Below, in pieces: positions 36,225 to 46,079 of a stretch of 64,000 nucleotides of DNA. The stretch spans positions 1,978,501 to 2,042,500 of the forward strand of contig NZ_RWJF01000001.1 in the NCBI RefSeq assembly GCF_003970925.1, given 5' to 3'. A model generated the notes under the pieces. That model was given only the letters and a program-made list of their open reading frames with translations. It was not told the DNA's origin and searched no databases. Position 1 is the first letter of the stretch; every line of letters begins with the position of its first letter. This stretch comes from Sphingomonas ginkgonis (GTDB lineage: Bacteria > Pseudomonadota > Alphaproteobacteria > Sphingomonadales > Sphingomonadaceae). A program made the position numbers and the translations under genes.

Positions 36225-37607
36225 TTATTCCTCTCCGTTGCGGGTCTCGCCGAGCCCGAGCGCCTTGAGCTTCCGGTGGAGCGCCGAGCGCTCCATCCCG
36301 ATGAACGAGGCCGTCCGCGAGATGTTGCCGGAAAAGCGGCGGATCTGAACGCGGAGATATTCACGCTCGAAGCTCTCGCGCGCCTCGCGGAGTGGCGAGC
36401 CCATGATCGACATGGTGGACGAATTGACCCCGGGCGTCCCTTGGGTCTCGATCACCTCGCCCGGCAGCATGTCGACCTCGATGCTGGTCAGCCGGTCGCC
36501 CGGGGCGAGAATCACGGTGCGCTCGATGATGTTGCGAAGCTGGCGGACGTTGCCCGGCCAGTCATGCGCCTGCAGCGCGGCCATGGCCTCGTCGCTGAAC
36601 ACCGGGCTCTTGATCCGCCGCTCGGACGCGTAGCGGGCGAGAAAGTGCCCGGCGATCTCGGGAATGTCTTCGCGCCGCTCGCGAAGCGGCGGAATCCGCA
36701 CCGGGACGACGTTCAGGCGGTAATAGAGATCCTCGCGGAACTTGCCCGCCGCGATCAGCTCGCCGAGGTCGCGGGAAGTCGCCGAGAGCACCCGCACGTC
36801 GACCTTGACCGGTCGCTGCCCGCCGACCCGCGTATAGCTCTGGTCGGTCAGCACGCGAAGGATCTTGCCCTGGGTGGTGATCGGCATGTCGGCGATCTCG
36901 TCGAGGAACAGCGTGCCCCCGTGCGCCTGCTCGAGCAGGCCCGGACGGGCAACCCCGTCCTGCTCGCTGCCGAACAGCTCCTCCTCGACCCGCTCCGGCG
37001 CCATCATTGCCGCCGAGACGACGATGAAGGGCCCGCTCGCCCGGGTGCTCCAGTTGTGGATGGTCCGCGCGGCGATCTCCTTGCCCACGCCCGCGGGCCC
37101 GGTGATCATCACCCGGCTGCCGGTCGGCGCGACCCGCTTCAGCGTGGCGCGTACCGTGTTGATCGCGACCGAGCTGCCGTCGAGCTGCTCGTCCGCCCCG
37201 GCGCTCCGGCGCAGCGTCGCCACCTCGCGCTTCAGCCGGTCGGTCTCTGTCGCACGGTCGACCAGGTGGAGCAGCCGGTTCGCCTCGAACGGCTTCTCGA
37301 TGAAGTCGACGGCGCCCTCGCGGATCGCGGCCACCGCGGTGTCGAGGTTGCCGTGGCCCGAGATCATGATCACCGGCAAAGTCGGATCCCGCCGCTTGAC
37401 CTGCTCGAGCAGTTGCAGCCCGTCGAGCCGCGAGCCCTGCAGCCATACGTCGAGCAGCAGCAGGCTCGGGCGCCGGCTCTCGATCGCGTCGAGCGCCTCG
37501 GTCGAGTTGGCCGCGGTGCGCACGGCATAGCCTTCGTCTTCGAGGACGCCCGACACGAGTTCGCGAATGTCGGCCTCATCGTCGACCACCAGCACTTCCA
37601 ACGCCAT
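36225..37607 (-). CDS. ntrX: NtrX-family response regulator without the sigma-54 loop
   Basis: 460 residues from the ATG at 37607. Receiver domain (1-115; phosphorylation Asp in [10 protein letters not shown], Lys in IEKPF), AAA+ domain (about 140-370; Walker A GPAGVGKE, Walker [28 protein letters not shown]) and a Fis-type helix-turn-helix at the C-terminus ([19 protein letters not shown]). Partner of NtrY in nitrogen and redox control. The GAFTGA loop that contacts sigma-54 is absent: after EELFGSEQD the sequence goes to [11 protein letters not shown]. It is four bases downstream of ntrY, with GAGGAG before the start. Confidence 0.94.
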   Translation of the reverse strand: MALEVLVVDDEADIRELVSGVLEDEGYAVRTAANSTEALDAIESRRPSLLLLDVWLQGSRLDGLQLLEQVKRRDPTLPVIMISGHGNLDTAVAAIREGAVDFIEKPFEANRLLHLVDRATETDRLKREVATLRRSAGADEQLDGSSVAINTVRATLKRVAPTGSRVMITGPAGVGKEIAARTIHNWSTRASGPFIVVSAAMMAPERVEEELFGSEQDGVARPGLLEQAHGGTLFLDEIADMPITTQGKILRVLTDQSYTRVGGQRPVKVDVRVLSATSRDLGELIAAGKFREDLYYRLNVVPVRIPPLRERREDIPEIAGHFLARYASERRIKSPVFSDEAMAALQAHDWPGNVRQLRNIIERTVILAPGDRLTSIEVDMLPGEVIETQGTPGVNSSTMSIMGSPLREARESFEREYLRVQIRRFSGNISRTASFIGMERSALHRKLKALGLGETRNGEE

Positions 37608-37611
37608 GGGT

Positions 37612-39924
37612 TTATCGCTCCTCGCTCTCGTCGGTCCGGCGCCGGGGCGTCGCGTCGCCGTCGGTTGCCGAACCATTGTCTTGCCTGTCGTCGGCGCCTT
37701 CGTCGGCCTGGGCCAGCGCCGCCAGACGCTGCCGGTCGAAGGCGATGCGGACGTGGGTGCCGCCGCCGCGCCGGTCGAGGAAGGCGATCTCGCCGCCATG
37801 TTCCTCGACGATCTTCTTGACGATCGCCAGCCCGAGCCCGGTGCCACGCACGCGGGTGGTCATGTAGGGCTCGGTCAGCCGTTCGCGGTCCTCGGGCAGC
37901 CCGACGCCCGTGTCGGTGACATCGATGACGATGTTTTCGTCGCTCTCGCGCAGCGCGAGCGCCACCCGGTCGCCTTCGAGGCTCTGGTCGCCCCGGCTGC
38001 GGCGGGCGTCGATCGCCTCCACCGCGTTTTTGACCACGTTGGTCAGCGCCTGGCCGAGCTGGCGCCGGTCGCACACCATCCGCAGCGCGCCGGTCGGCGG
38101 ATCGAGGGTGAAGCTGATCCCGGGGTGCGCGACCTCGTGGAGGAACAGCGCGGTCCGCGCGATGTCGTGGAGGTTCTCCTCGCGGAACACCGGCTTGGGC
38201 ATGCGCGCGAAATTGCTGAACTCGTCGACCATCCGCCGGAGGTCGCCGACCTGCCGGACGATCGTCTCGGTCAGCCGCTGGAAAGTGTCGGGATCGGTCT
38301 TGATCTCGCCGCCGTAGCGCCGCTGCAGCCGCTCCGCCGCGAGCTGGATCGGGGTCAGCGGGTTCTTGATCTCGTGCGCGATGCGCCGCGCGATGTCGGA
38401 CCAGGCGGCGCGACGCTGGTCGCTGAGCTGGTCGGTGATGTCGTCGAAGGTCAGGACGAAACCGTCCTGGGTGCGCGAGCGCTTGACCGCAAGCGTTCGC
38501 TGCCCGCTCTCCGCCGCCGCGACCTGGACCTGCGCCTCGCGCTGCTCGGTACGGAGGAATTCGTCGAGCTCCTCCGACAACTCGGCCAGCGGCTGTCCCT
38601 CGGGCTCGCCCGAACCGCGGCGGAGCAGCTCTTCGGCCGAGCGATTGATCAGCGACACGCGGCGATCCCGGTCGATCGCGACCACCCCCGCGGTCACGCT
38701 CGACAGCACCGCCTCGATGAAGGCGCGGCGCAGGTCGAGCTGGGTGTTGGCGGACTTGAGGTCGCCGGTCTGCTCCTCCAGCCGCCCGGTCATCCGGTTG
38801 AACGCCGCGGCGAGCAGCCCGATCTCGTCGTCCGACTTGTCCTCGACCACCCGGGTCGAGAAGTCGCCTTCCTCGATCCGCCCGGCCGCGCCGACCAGCT
38901 GCCCGAGCGGCCGCACCAGCCGATCCGCGATGCTGAGCGCGAAGAAGATCGCCAGCCCGACGATCAGCAGCGATCCCAGCAGCAGCGCCGCGTTGAACTT
39001 CAGCTGGTTGTTGCGGGATCGGACGAGCAGCGTCCGATAGTCGGCGAGCACGTCGTTCGCCTGCCGCATCTGGCTGCGGAAGGCGGGATCGTAGATCTGC
39101 GCCGCGTAGAGGTAAGGCGCCGGCGAATAGTCGACCTTTATCAGCGCCCCGATCCGGTCCTTGGAACTCACCTCGACGAAGGTCCGGTTGGCCAGCTGCT
39201 TCACCATCGCGGCGTTCACGGCCTTGTCGAGCTGCCGCTCGTAGGGGCTGACGATGGCGAAGGTGCGGATCTGGCCGTCCTTGCCGATGTTGAACAGCAT
39301 CGCCTCCGACAGGCCGCGCTGGTAGACCTGCGTCCGCGCGAAATAGTCGGCGAAGCGCGGGTCCTCGATCGGCAGCGCGTGGAGGAAGGCCGCCAGGTCG
39401 GTGCTCATCGCGAGCGTGTTCCCGGCGACGTCATTGACCTCGCGCTCGTAGGTCGAACGGGCAAGCTGGACCGTGTTCTCCAGCATTCCGCGGGCCTTGT
39501 TGGAGAACCAGAACTCGAGACCCGACTGGAGCAGCAGCGAGGCGAAGATGGCGACCAGCACGGTCGGCACCGCGGCGATGACCGAGAAGAGCGCGACCAG
39601 CCTGACGTGGAGCCGCCCGCTGCCGAGCCCGCTCCGCTCCGCCCGGCGAAGCGCGAGCCGGCGGGAGAAGAGAACCATCAGCGCGATGGCAGGGATGAGA
39701 TTGACGACCAGCAGCAACGCCATCAGCGGCGGCGGGACCATCTTTCCCGGTGCCGACACGCCCCGCAGGAAGGCGTAGCTGGCCGCGAGCACGACCAGCA
39801 GAAGCAGGGCCGTCCCTGCCTCCAGCGCCGCGTAGAAGCGGCCGCCGGCGCGGTCCTGTTCAAGCCAGCGGGCGATGCGCCGCGGGCTGTTGGTCAGGGG
39901 AGAGGCAGCGGCCGGCGCATCCAT
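37612..39924 (-). CDS. ntrY: Nitrogen-regulation sensor histidine kinase NtrY
   Basis: 770 residues from the ATG at 39924; upstream ATGs at 39954 and 39963 are in frame. Inner-membrane kinase of the NtrY-NtrX pair, which responds to nitrogen and in some species to oxygen or redox state. It has several N-terminal membrane helices (about 30-120), a periplasmic region, another helix (LLGSLLIVGLAIFFALSI), HAMP (RLVRPLGQL...), a PAS-like domain (about 370-470), the phospho-acceptor HEIKNPLTPIQL, and the ATP-binding boxes NVVKNAVEAI, DTGVGLPE and GTGLGLAIV. It follows dusB in the same direction. Confidence 0.94.
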   Translation of the reverse strand: MDAPAAASPLTNSPRRIARWLEQDRAGGRFYAALEAGTALLLLVVLAASYAFLRGVSAPGKMVPPPLMALLLVVNLIPAIALMVLFSRRLALRRAERSGLGSGRLHVRLVALFSVIAAVPTVLVAIFASLLLQSGLEFWFSNKARGMLENTVQLARSTYEREVNDVAGNTLAMSTDLAAFLHALPIEDPRFADYFARTQVYQRGLSEAMLFNIGKDGQIRTFAIVSPYERQLDKAVNAAMVKQLANRTFVEVSSKDRIGALIKVDYSPAPYLYAAQIYDPAFRSQMRQANDVLADYRTLLVRSRNNQLKFNAALLLGSLLIVGLAIFFALSIADRLVRPLGQLVGAAGRIEEGDFSTRVVEDKSDDEIGLLAAAFNRMTGRLEEQTGDLKSANTQLDLRRAFIEAVLSSVTAGVVAIDRDRRVSLINRSAEELLRRGSGEPEGQPLAELSEELDEFLRTEQREAQVQVAAAESGQRTLAVKRSRTQDGFVLTFDDITDQLSDQRRAAWSDIARRIAHEIKNPLTPIQLAAERLQRRYGGEIKTDPDTFQRLTETIVRQVGDLRRMVDEFSNFARMPKPVFREENLHDIARTALFLHEVAHPGISFTLDPPTGALRMVCDRRQLGQALTNVVKNAVEAIDARRSRGDQSLEGDRVALALRESDENIVIDVTDTGVGLPEDRERLTEPYMTTRVRGTGLGLAIVKKIVEEHGGEIAFLDRRGGGTHVRIAFDRQRLAALAQADEGADDRQDNGSATDGDATPRRRTDESEER

Positions 39925-39990
39925 CGACGCAGGCTTAGCACGCCCGCGTTGCATGAAAAACACAGTTGTGACGAACGATCGAAGAATTTG

Positions 39991-40989
39991 TCAGGCGGCG
40001 GCGCGGCTCAGGAAAGGCGCGTAGAATTCGCGCAGCATGGCGACGACCGTCACCGGATCGTCGACGAAATTGACCTTGTTCCGGAACTCGGCCGAACCCG
40101 GCAACCCCTTGGTGTACCAGCCGAGATGCTTGCGGGCGAGGTTCACGCCCGTCTGCCGCCCGTACAATGACTGCATGGCGTCATATTGCTCAAGCATGGT
40201 CGCCAGCTGCTCGTCGAGGCTGGGGTCGGGCCGCGTGCCGCCGCCGGACAGGTCGGCCATGACCTGACCCAGAAGCCACGGCCGCCCGTACGCCCCGCGC
40301 CCGATCATCACCCCGTCCGCGCCCGACTGCTCGAGCGCGGTCCGCGCCTCCTCCCGGGTGCAGATGTCGCCGTTGACGATCACCGGCAGGCTGACCGCCT
40401 GCTTGACCCGCCGGACGAACGCCCAGTCGGCGCTGCCCTTGTACATCTGGTTGCGGGTCCGCCCGTGGACCGTGATCATCCGCGCGCCGAGATCCTCCGC
40501 GATGCGCGCGAGCTCGGGCGCGTTCAGGCTGTCGTGGCACCAGCCCATCCGCATCTTCACGGTGACCGGGATCGACACCGCCTTGACCGTCGCCTTGATC
40601 AGGCTCGCGGCGAGCGGCAGGTCGCGCATCAGCGCGGACCCAGCATCGCCGTTCACCACCTTGCGGACCGGACAGCCCATGTTGATGTCGATGATCGCCG
40701 CGCCGCGCTGCTCGTTCAGCTTGGCGGCCTCGGCCATCTCGATAGGCGAGCAACCGGCGAGCTGGAGCGAGACTGGCTCCTCGCTCGGGTCCCACAGCGC
40801 CTTCTGCAGCGACTGGCGCGTCTCGCGGATCGCGGCCGCGCTCGCGATCATCTCGCTGACCGTCAGCCCCGCCCCGAACCGCTTGACGATCTTGCGGAAC
40901 GGCAGGTCGGTGACGCCGGTCATCGGCGCCAGGATGACCGGCGCGTCGATGCGGACCGGGCCGATCGAGATGGGTTTGACGAGGCTCAT
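39991..40989 (-). CDS. dusB: tRNA dihydrouridine synthase B (NifR3)
   Basis: 332 residues. FMN enzyme that reduces uridine to dihydrouridine in tRNA D-loops. It has [13 protein letters not shown] (FMN barrel start), [11 protein letters not shown] with the catalytic Cys, [23 protein letters not shown] and [14 protein letters not shown]. In alphaproteobacteria it leads the nitrogen-regulation operon, usually followed by ntrB and ntrC; here ntrY follows directly. It is divergent from ispDF with 53 bases between them. Confidence 0.96.
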   Translation of the reverse strand: MSLVKPISIGPVRIDAPVILAPMTGVTDLPFRKIVKRFGAGLTVSEMIASAAAIRETRQSLQKALWDPSEEPVSLQLAGCSPIEMAEAAKLNEQRGAAIIDINMGCPVRKVVNGDAGSALMRDLPLAASLIKATVKAVSIPVTVKMRMGWCHDSLNAPELARIAEDLGARMITVHGRTRNQMYKGSADWAFVRRVKQAVSLPVIVNGDICTREEARTALEQSGADGVMIGRGAYGRPWLLGQVMADLSGGGTRPDPSLDEQLATMLEQYDAMQSLYGRQTGVNLARKHLGWYTKGLPGSAEFRNKVNFVDDPVTVVAMLREFYAPFLSRAAA

Positions 40990-41042
40990 GGGAAGGCGCG
41001 CCTTTACAGGAAGGGGGTGGAAGCGGCAAGGCGCGCTCGCCC

Positions 41043-42185
41043 ATGACCGTCATCGCCCTCATCGTCGCCGCCGGCAGCGGCCAGCGCCTCGGCGGCGGCC
41101 TGCCCAAGCAGTATCGCTTGCTCGGCTCCCGGTCGCTCCTTCGCCGCGCGGTCGAGGCGCTGATAGGCCATCCGCGGATCGACGCCGTCCGGGTGGTGAT
41201 CGGCCCCGGGCAGGACGCGCGGGCAGCCGAGGCGCTCGCCGGACTGGACGTGGGCGAGCCGATCGTCGGCGGCGCCGAGCGCGCCGAGAGCGTGGCCAAC
41301 GGCCTGGCTGCCATCCCCGACGGGATCGTCCTCGTCCATGACGCCGCCCGCCCCTTCTGCCCGCCCTCGGTGGTCGACCGGCTGCTCGATGCCCTGCAGA
41401 GCCATGACGGCGCGGTGCCGGTGCTGCCGGTGGCGGACACGCTGGCGAAGGGCGACCGGGTGCTGACCGGCACCGTCGAGCGCGACCGCCTGTACCGGGT
41501 GCAGACCCCGCAGGCCTTCCACGTCGAGGACCTCCGGTTCGCGCTGGAGGAGGCGGGGAGCCGCCGGGCGACCGACGAAAGCTCGGTCCTGATCGCCGCC
41601 GGGCTGCGGGTCGCGACGGTCGAGGGCGATGAGAACCTGCACAAGCTGACCACTTCAAGCGACTGGGAACGCGCGGAAATGTTGATTGCGGCACAGATGG
41701 TCTCCCGCACCGGCATGGGCTTCGATGTCCACGCCTTCGAGGGTCCCGGCCCGATCATGCTTGGGGGGATCGAGGTGGCGCACGATCGGGGTCTCGCCGG
41801 ACACAGCGACGCCGACGTCGTGCTCCACGCCATCACCGATGCGCTGCTCGGCGCGGCGTCGCTGGGCGACATCGGCCAGCACTTCCCGCCCAGCGATCCC
41901 CAGTGGAAGGGCGCCGCCTCCGCCCTGTTCCTCGACCATGCCGCCGGCCTGATCCGAAATCGCGGCGGGATCATCGACCATGTCGACTGCACCGTCATCT
42001 GCGAGGCTCCGAAGGTCGGCCCGCACCGGGACGCGATCCGCGCCCGGGTGGCGGACATCCTCGGCCTTTCGGGCGAAGCGGTGAGCATCAAGGCAACCAC
42101 CACCGAGAAGCTGGGTTTCACCGGACGACGCGAAGGGATTGCCGCGCAGGCGGTGGCCACCATTCGCATGGAACAGGCGCGATGA
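41043..42185 (+). CDS. ispDF: Bifunctional IspD/IspF isoprenoid enzyme
   Basis: 380 residues combining two MEP-pathway activities. IspD (about 1-220): [19 protein letters not shown], the CTP-binding loop, VHDAARPF and TDESSVL; makes CDP-methylerythritol. IspF (about 221-380): [32 protein letters not shown] with zinc ligands Asp/His, and the C-terminal [12 protein letters not shown]; makes the cyclodiphosphate. The intermediate step (IspE) is elsewhere. Fused ispDF next to dusB is typical of alphaproteobacteria. It overlaps pncC by four bases. Confidence 0.96.
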   Translation: MTVIALIVAAGSGQRLGGGLPKQYRLLGSRSLLRRAVEALIGHPRIDAVRVVIGPGQDARAAEALAGLDVGEPIVGGAERAESVANGLAAIPDGIVLVHDAARPFCPPSVVDRLLDALQSHDGAVPVLPVADTLAKGDRVLTGTVERDRLYRVQTPQAFHVEDLRFALEEAGSRRATDESSVLIAAGLRVATVEGDENLHKLTTSSDWERAEMLIAAQMVSRTGMGFDVHAFEGPGPIMLGGIEVAHDRGLAGHSDADVVLHAITDALLGAASLGDIGQHFPPSDPQWKGAASALFLDHAAGLIRNRGGIIDHVDCTVICEAPKVGPHRDAIRARVADILGLSGEAVSIKATTTEKLGFTGRREGIAAQAVATIRMEQAR

Positions 42186-42685
42186 CCGACCTTCTCTCCC
42201 CTGAACTCGTCGACAAGGCCCGCCAGGTCATCGAGGCCAACCGCGCCGCCGGTCGTCGCATCGCGCTGGCCGAAAGCTGCACCGGCGGGCTCGTCTCGGC
42301 GGCGCTGACCGAGATCCCGGGTTCTTCCGACGTGTTCGAAGTCGGCTTCGTAACCTATTCGAACGAGGCGAAGAGTTCGGCACTGCGCATCAGCGAAGAC
42401 ATCATCTCGACATTTGGCGCGGTCAGCGTCGCGACTGCCTGGCAGATGGCCCGTGGCGCGCTCGAAAAGTCGGGCGCGGACGTGGCGGTGGCAATCACCG
42501 GGATCGCGGGACCGGGCGGCGGGTCGGCGACCAAGCCGGTCGGCACCGTCGTCTTCGCCCGCGCCGAGAAGGACGCCGACCCGGCCAAGATCGTCGCCGA
42601 CAGTCACTTGTTCGACCCGTCGGAAGGCCGCGCCGGGATCCGCCGTCAGGCGGCGCTCTGCGCGCTCGACCTGTTGCTGCCGTAG
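42182..42685 (+). CDS. pncC: Nicotinamide-nucleotide amidase (CinA C-terminal family)
   Basis: 167 residues. Stand-alone CinA C-terminal domain that hydrolyses NMN to nicotinate mononucleotide in pyridine nucleotide recycling. It has [23 protein letters not shown] (with conserved Ser/Tyr and Lys), and [19 protein letters not shown]. The ATG overlaps the ispDF stop. The end overlaps the convergent ratA gene by 40 bases, so the two transcripts must be antisense to each other there. Confidence 0.92.
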   Translation: MTDLLSPELVDKARQVIEANRAAGRRIALAESCTGGLVSAALTEIPGSSDVFEVGFVTYSNEAKSSALRISEDIISTFGAVSVATAWQMARGALEKSGADVAVAITGIAGPGGGSATKPVGTVVFARAEKDADPAKIVADSHLFDPSEGRAGIRRQAALCALDLLLP

Positions 42686-43107
42686 AGTTCGGCGGCGCGG
42701 GTCTCGAACGCGCCCGTCATGCGCCGCAGCGCGCGGTCGAATACCTGCCCTGCCACCGCCTCGAACAACCGCGACTTGAAGGCGAAGTCGACCGAGAAGA
42801 AGACGTCCGTCCCGCCGTCCTCGGCCGGACTGAACTTCCACTCGTTATGCAAATATTTGAGCGGCCCCTCGATATAGTCGACGCAGATCCGCCCGGGCCG
42901 CTCCTTGTGGACCTTGCTGGTGAACCGCTCCTTGAACGCGCTGAACCCGACGACGAGGTCGGCGATCGTCTCGACCTCGCTCGACGAGCGGACCCGCACC
43001 GCGGTCACCCACGGCAGGAACTTGTCGTAATTCTTCACGTCCGCGACCAGCTCGAACAGCTGCTCGGGCGTGTAGGGCAGATGCTTGGTCTCGCTGTGGC
43101 GGGGCAT
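42646..43107 (-). CDS. ratA: RatA/COQ10-family lipid-binding START-like protein
   Basis: 153 residues. Members bind ubiquinone or similar lipids in a START-like barrel and assist respiration; the E. coli homologue was also described as a translation inhibitor. It has the family start HSETKHLPYTPEQLFELVADV, FLPWVTAVRV and KERFTSKVHKERPGRICVDYIEGPLKYL (in two parts), and W at the FSPAE stretch. Adjacent to lipA with ATGA overlap, it is a regular partner in alphaproteobacteria. The role as a quinone chaperone is more likely than as a toxin. Confidence 0.88.
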   Translation of the reverse strand: MPRHSETKHLPYTPEQLFELVADVKNYDKFLPWVTAVRVRSSSEVETIADLVVGFSAFKERFTSKVHKERPGRICVDYIEGPLKYLHNEWKFSPAEDGGTDVFFSVDFAFKSRLFEAVAGQVFDRALRRMTGAFETRAAELYGSNRSSAQSAA

Positions 43108-44027
43108 CAGATCCCGGCGCGCGCGACCTGCGCCTGACGCGCCGCCTGCATCTTCCGGAAATCGTCCCCGGCATGGTAGCTCGACCGGGTCAGCGGCGAG
43201 GCGGCGACCAGCAGGAAACCCTTGGCCCGGGCGATCGAGGCATAGGCATCGAACGCCTTGGGCGTGACGAACTCCTCGACCTTGGCGTGGCGCGGGGTCG
43301 GCTGGAGATACTGGCCCATGGTCAGGAAATCGATCCCGGCCGAGCGCATGTCGTCCATCACCTGGTGGACCTCGAGCCGCTGCTCGCCGAGCCCGACCAT
43401 CACGCCCGACTTGGTGAAGATGGTGGGATCGAGCCTCTTGACCTGCTCCAGCAGCCGCAGCGAAGCATAGTAGCGCGCGCCCGGGCGGATCGTCGGGTAG
43501 AGCCTCGGCACCGTCTCGAGGTTGTGATTGTAGACGTCCGGCCGCGCGGCGACGATCGCCTCGACCGCCGCCTCATGCTTGTTGCGGAAGTCGGGGGTGA
43601 GAATCTCGATGGTGGTCGACGGCGTGGTCCGGCGAAGCGCCTCGATGACCTTGACGAACTGGCTCGCGCCGCCGTCCGGCAAATCGTCGCGGTCGACGCT
43701 GGTGACGACGATATGCTCGAGCCCGAGCGCCGCCGCCGCGTCCGCCGTGTGCTGCGGCTCGAGCGGGTCGACGCTGCGCGGCATGCCCGTCTTGACGTTG
43801 CAGAAGGCGCACGCCCGTGTGCAGGTGTCGCCCAGGATCATCACCGTCGCGTGCTTCTTGGTCCAGCACTCGCCGATGTTCGGGCAGGCCGCCTCCTCGC
43901 ACACGGTAGCGAGATTGAGGTCGCGCATCAGCTTGCGGGTCTCGGCATAGCCGTGGCTGGTCGGCGCCTTGACCCGGATCCAGTCGGGCTTGCGCTGGCG
44001 CGGGGGGATGGGGAGCGGGGCGTTCAT
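43107..44027 (-). CDS. lipA: Lipoyl synthase
   Basis: 306 residues from the ATG at 44027 ([16 protein letters not shown]). Radical-SAM enzyme that inserts two sulfurs into octanoyl chains on lipoyl domains. The auxiliary cluster is bound by Cys43, Cys48 and Cys54 ([12 protein letters not shown]), the radical-SAM cluster by Cys69, Cys73 and Cys76 (CTRACAFC), with the final auxiliary ligand in the C-terminal RSSYHA motif. The extra upstream open frame (44028-44066) has no family match. It overlaps ratA. Confidence 0.97.
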   Translation of the reverse strand: MNAPLPIPPRQRKPDWIRVKAPTSHGYAETRKLMRDLNLATVCEEAACPNIGECWTKKHATVMILGDTCTRACAFCNVKTGMPRSVDPLEPQHTADAAAALGLEHIVVTSVDRDDLPDGGASQFVKVIEALRRTTPSTTIEILTPDFRNKHEAAVEAIVAARPDVYNHNLETVPRLYPTIRPGARYYASLRLLEQVKRLDPTIFTKSGVMVGLGEQRLEVHQVMDDMRSAGIDFLTMGQYLQPTPRHAKVEEFVTPKAFDAYASIARAKGFLLVAASPLTRSSYHAGDDFRKMQAARQAQVARAGI

Positions 44028-44109
44028 CGTGGGGCGCAGATAGCGACTGCGCGAGCGGCTTGCCACCCCTCCCCACCCGCTTTACCCGCCCTCCGCGAGA
44101 GGAGAGACG

Positions 44110-44745
44110 ATGAAGGGTTTCGGCAACCTGCTGGAAGGCTACCACCGCTTCCGCACCAACGACTATGCGCCGCGCAAGGAGATGTGGCGCGACCTGGCGG
44201 ACGGGCAGAGCCCGCGCGCCTGCATCATCGCCTGTTCCGACAGCCGCGCCGAGCCCGCGATCGTGTTCGACGTCGATCCGGGCGAGATCTTCGTCGTCCG
44301 CAACGTCGCCAACCTCGTTCCGCCGTTCGAGAAGAACGGCGGTCGTCACGGCGTTTCCGCTGCGCTGGAGTTCGCGGTCACCCAGCTCGAGGTGCCCGAG
44401 ATCGTCGTCATGGGCCACGAGCGCTGCGGCGGCATCAGCGCCGCGCTGACCGGCATCTTCCACGGCAAGCCAGCCGGCGAGGGCGGGTTCGTCGACCGCT
44501 GGATGGAGCAGGTCGATGCCCGCGCCCAGGCCATCGCGGCCGAGCATGGCACCGGCGAGGACGCCGCTCGCCTGCTCGAGGAGGACGGCATCCGCCAGAG
44601 CCTCGCCAACCTGCGCAGCTTTCCCTTCGTCAAGGAGCGCGAGGACGCGGGGAAGCTCATCCTGCTCGGCTGCCACTTCTCGATCGGCGAGGGCTGCCTC
44701 TACCTGCTCGACGAGCAGAGTGACCGCTTCGAGCCGGTAAGGTAA
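44110..44745 (+). CDS. Beta-carbonic anhydrase
   Basis: 211 residues. Interconverts CO2 and bicarbonate in the cytosol. Zinc site residues are visible: Cys42, Asp44 and Arg46 in ACSDSR, His103 and Cys106 in MGHERCGG. RNVANLVPPFE is also typical. The ATG at 44110 is preceded by GAGAGGAGAG. A nine-base gap separates it from the NYN protein, suggesting a shared transcript, with no clear functional link. Confidence 0.95.
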   Translation: MKGFGNLLEGYHRFRTNDYAPRKEMWRDLADGQSPRACIIACSDSRAEPAIVFDVDPGEIFVVRNVANLVPPFEKNGGRHGVSAALEFAVTQLEVPEIVVMGHERCGGISAALTGIFHGKPAGEGGFVDRWMEQVDARAQAIAAEHGTGEDAARLLEEDGIRQSLANLRSFPFVKEREDAGKLILLGCHFSIGEGCLYLLDEQSDRFEPVR

Positions 44746-44754
44746 GGCAATCTC

Positions 44755-45471
44755 ATGCCCGAGCGTCTCGACGAACCCAATATCGCCCTGCTGATCGACG
44801 CCGACAACGCGTCCCCGGACCATCTCGACGAGGTGCTGCTGGTGCTGGGCGAACTGGGCACGATCAACATCCGCCGCGCCTACGGCAACTGGCAGAAGGC
44901 CGCGCTCAAGGGCTGGGGCGGGCTGACCAACAGCCATTCGATCATCCCGGTCCAGCAGTTCGACGTCGTGAAAGGCAAGTCCGCGACCGACATGCGGATG
45001 ACGATCGACGCGATGGACCTCCTCTTTCGCGGCCATGTCGACGGGTTCGGGATCATGTCGAGCGACAGCGACTTCCTCCCGCTTGCCCAGCGGCTGCGCG
45101 AGGACGGGCTGCAGGTCTACGGCTTCGGCACCGCCAAGACCCCGATCAGCTTCCAGAACAGCTGCACCCGCTTTTTCGACGTCGCCGCGCTGGACGGCGC
45201 CAAGCAGAGCGACGAGAGCGCCCCTGCTCCCGCCGCGCGCCCCGTGGACGAGGAGCTGATCTCGACCCTCGGCGCCGCCTACAAAGCCTCCAAGCGCGAT
45301 GACGAGGGATTCGCCTCGCTGTCGGAGATGGGACAGCGCGCCAAGGCGGTCTCCAGCTTCGCCGCGCGCAACTATGGTTTCACCCGCCTCAGCGAAATGG
45401 TCCGGGCGCTTCCCAATTTCGAGGTGAAGAGCGGTCCCGACGGAACGCTGCTGGTTCGCCGCCTCCGCTAG
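44755..45471 (+). CDS. NYN-domain RNase-like protein with C-terminal OST-HTH/LOTUS-like domain
   Basis: 238 residues. The N-terminal NYN (PIN-like) nuclease domain has the acidic metal site ALLIDADNAS (Asp15, Asp17) and MSSDSDFLPLAQRLREDG near residue 100. The C-terminal part (about 165-238; ISTLGAAYKASKRDD..., FAARNYGFTRLSEMVRAL) fits an OST-HTH/LOTUS winged helix known for RNA binding. It probably degrades or processes structured RNA; a biological target is not known. Such proteins are common in proteobacteria and are often labelled MARF1-like or hypothetical. Confidence 0.85.
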   Translation: MPERLDEPNIALLIDADNASPDHLDEVLLVLGELGTINIRRAYGNWQKAALKGWGGLTNSHSIIPVQQFDVVKGKSATDMRMTIDAMDLLFRGHVDGFGIMSSDSDFLPLAQRLREDGLQVYGFGTAKTPISFQNSCTRFFDVAALDGAKQSDESAPAPAARPVDEELISTLGAAYKASKRDDEGFASLSEMGQRAKAVSSFAARNYGFTRLSEMVRALPNFEVKSGPDGTLLVRRLR

Positions 45472-45530
45472 GGGAACCCGCCTGTGCCCTGCCCGTTCGA
45501 CGTCGAAACCGACGCGAAGGAGCAGTCAGA

Positions 45531-46058
45531 ATGGCCGAAGACCCCAACCGGGATCAGGAAATCCGCGAGAAGTTCTGGAAGGAACTGGATTCCTCTCCCT
45601 TCATGATGCTCGGCCTCGAAGGGGTCGAGGACGATCGCACGCGGCCGATGACCGCGCAGGTCGACCAGTCCGACGATGCCGCCACCAAGGACGGCGGGAC
45701 CATCTACTTCTTCGGTTCGAAGAGCGACGGTGTTGGCCGTGACCTGACCGGCTCGCACCGGGCGGTCGCCACCTACACGGCCAAGGGCCACGACCTGTTC
45801 GCGCACATTCACGGACGGCTGGTGCCGGTCCAGGACCGCGCGATCGTCGAAAAGCTGTGGAACCCGATGATCGCCGCCTGGTACAAGGACGGCAAGGATG
45901 ATCCCGATCTCCAGCTGATGCGGTTCGACACCGAGAAGGCGCAGATCTGGGAAGCGCACACCGGCACCTCGCTGGTTGCCGCCGCCCTCCGCTTCGTCGG
46001 CCGCGGCGATCCGGGCAAGGAGCTCAGCAAGCAGACGGTGACCGAAGTCGCCCTCTAG
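45531..46058 (+). CDS. Pyridoxamine 5'-phosphate oxidase-fold protein (general stress protein 26 type)
   Basis: 175 residues. Split-barrel flavin-binding protein. KFWKELDSSPFMMLGLE opens the domain, and NPMIAAWYKDGKDDPDLQLMRFD is typical of the COG3871 general-stress group, which binds FMN or FAD without known catalysis. The ATG at 45531 follows AAGGAGCAGTCAGA. It is followed by a clear intrinsic terminator. Exact function is unknown. Confidence 0.85.
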   Translation: MAEDPNRDQEIREKFWKELDSSPFMMLGLEGVEDDRTRPMTAQVDQSDDAATKDGGTIYFFGSKSDGVGRDLTGSHRAVATYTAKGHDLFAHIHGRLVPVQDRAIVEKLWNPMIAAWYKDGKDDPDLQLMRFDTEKAQIWEAHTGTSLVAAALRFVGRGDPGKELSKQTVTEVAL

Positions 46059-46079
46059 TCCCTTGGTGATCTGACGCGA

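Noticed and set aside
37567..40170. A plus-strand open frame of 867 codons opposite ntrX and ntrY
   Set aside because: Shadow of the well-supported minus-strand kinase and regulator genes; composition typical of antisense translation.
40190..42841. A minus-strand open frame of 883 codons opposite ispDF and pncC
   Set aside because: Antisense to clearly conserved genes, and its last part is the frame-shifted shadow of dusB.
42646..43107. A toxin-antitoxin system at ratA
   Set aside because: Although RatA has been called a toxin in E. coli, there is no antitoxin gene beside it, and the lipA-ratA arrangement fits the conserved quinone-binding protein.
33692..45471. MazG and NYN proteins as parts of a defence island
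   Set aside because: Both sit among housekeeping genes; no restriction, CRISPR, retron, abortive infection or mobile genes were seen near them.
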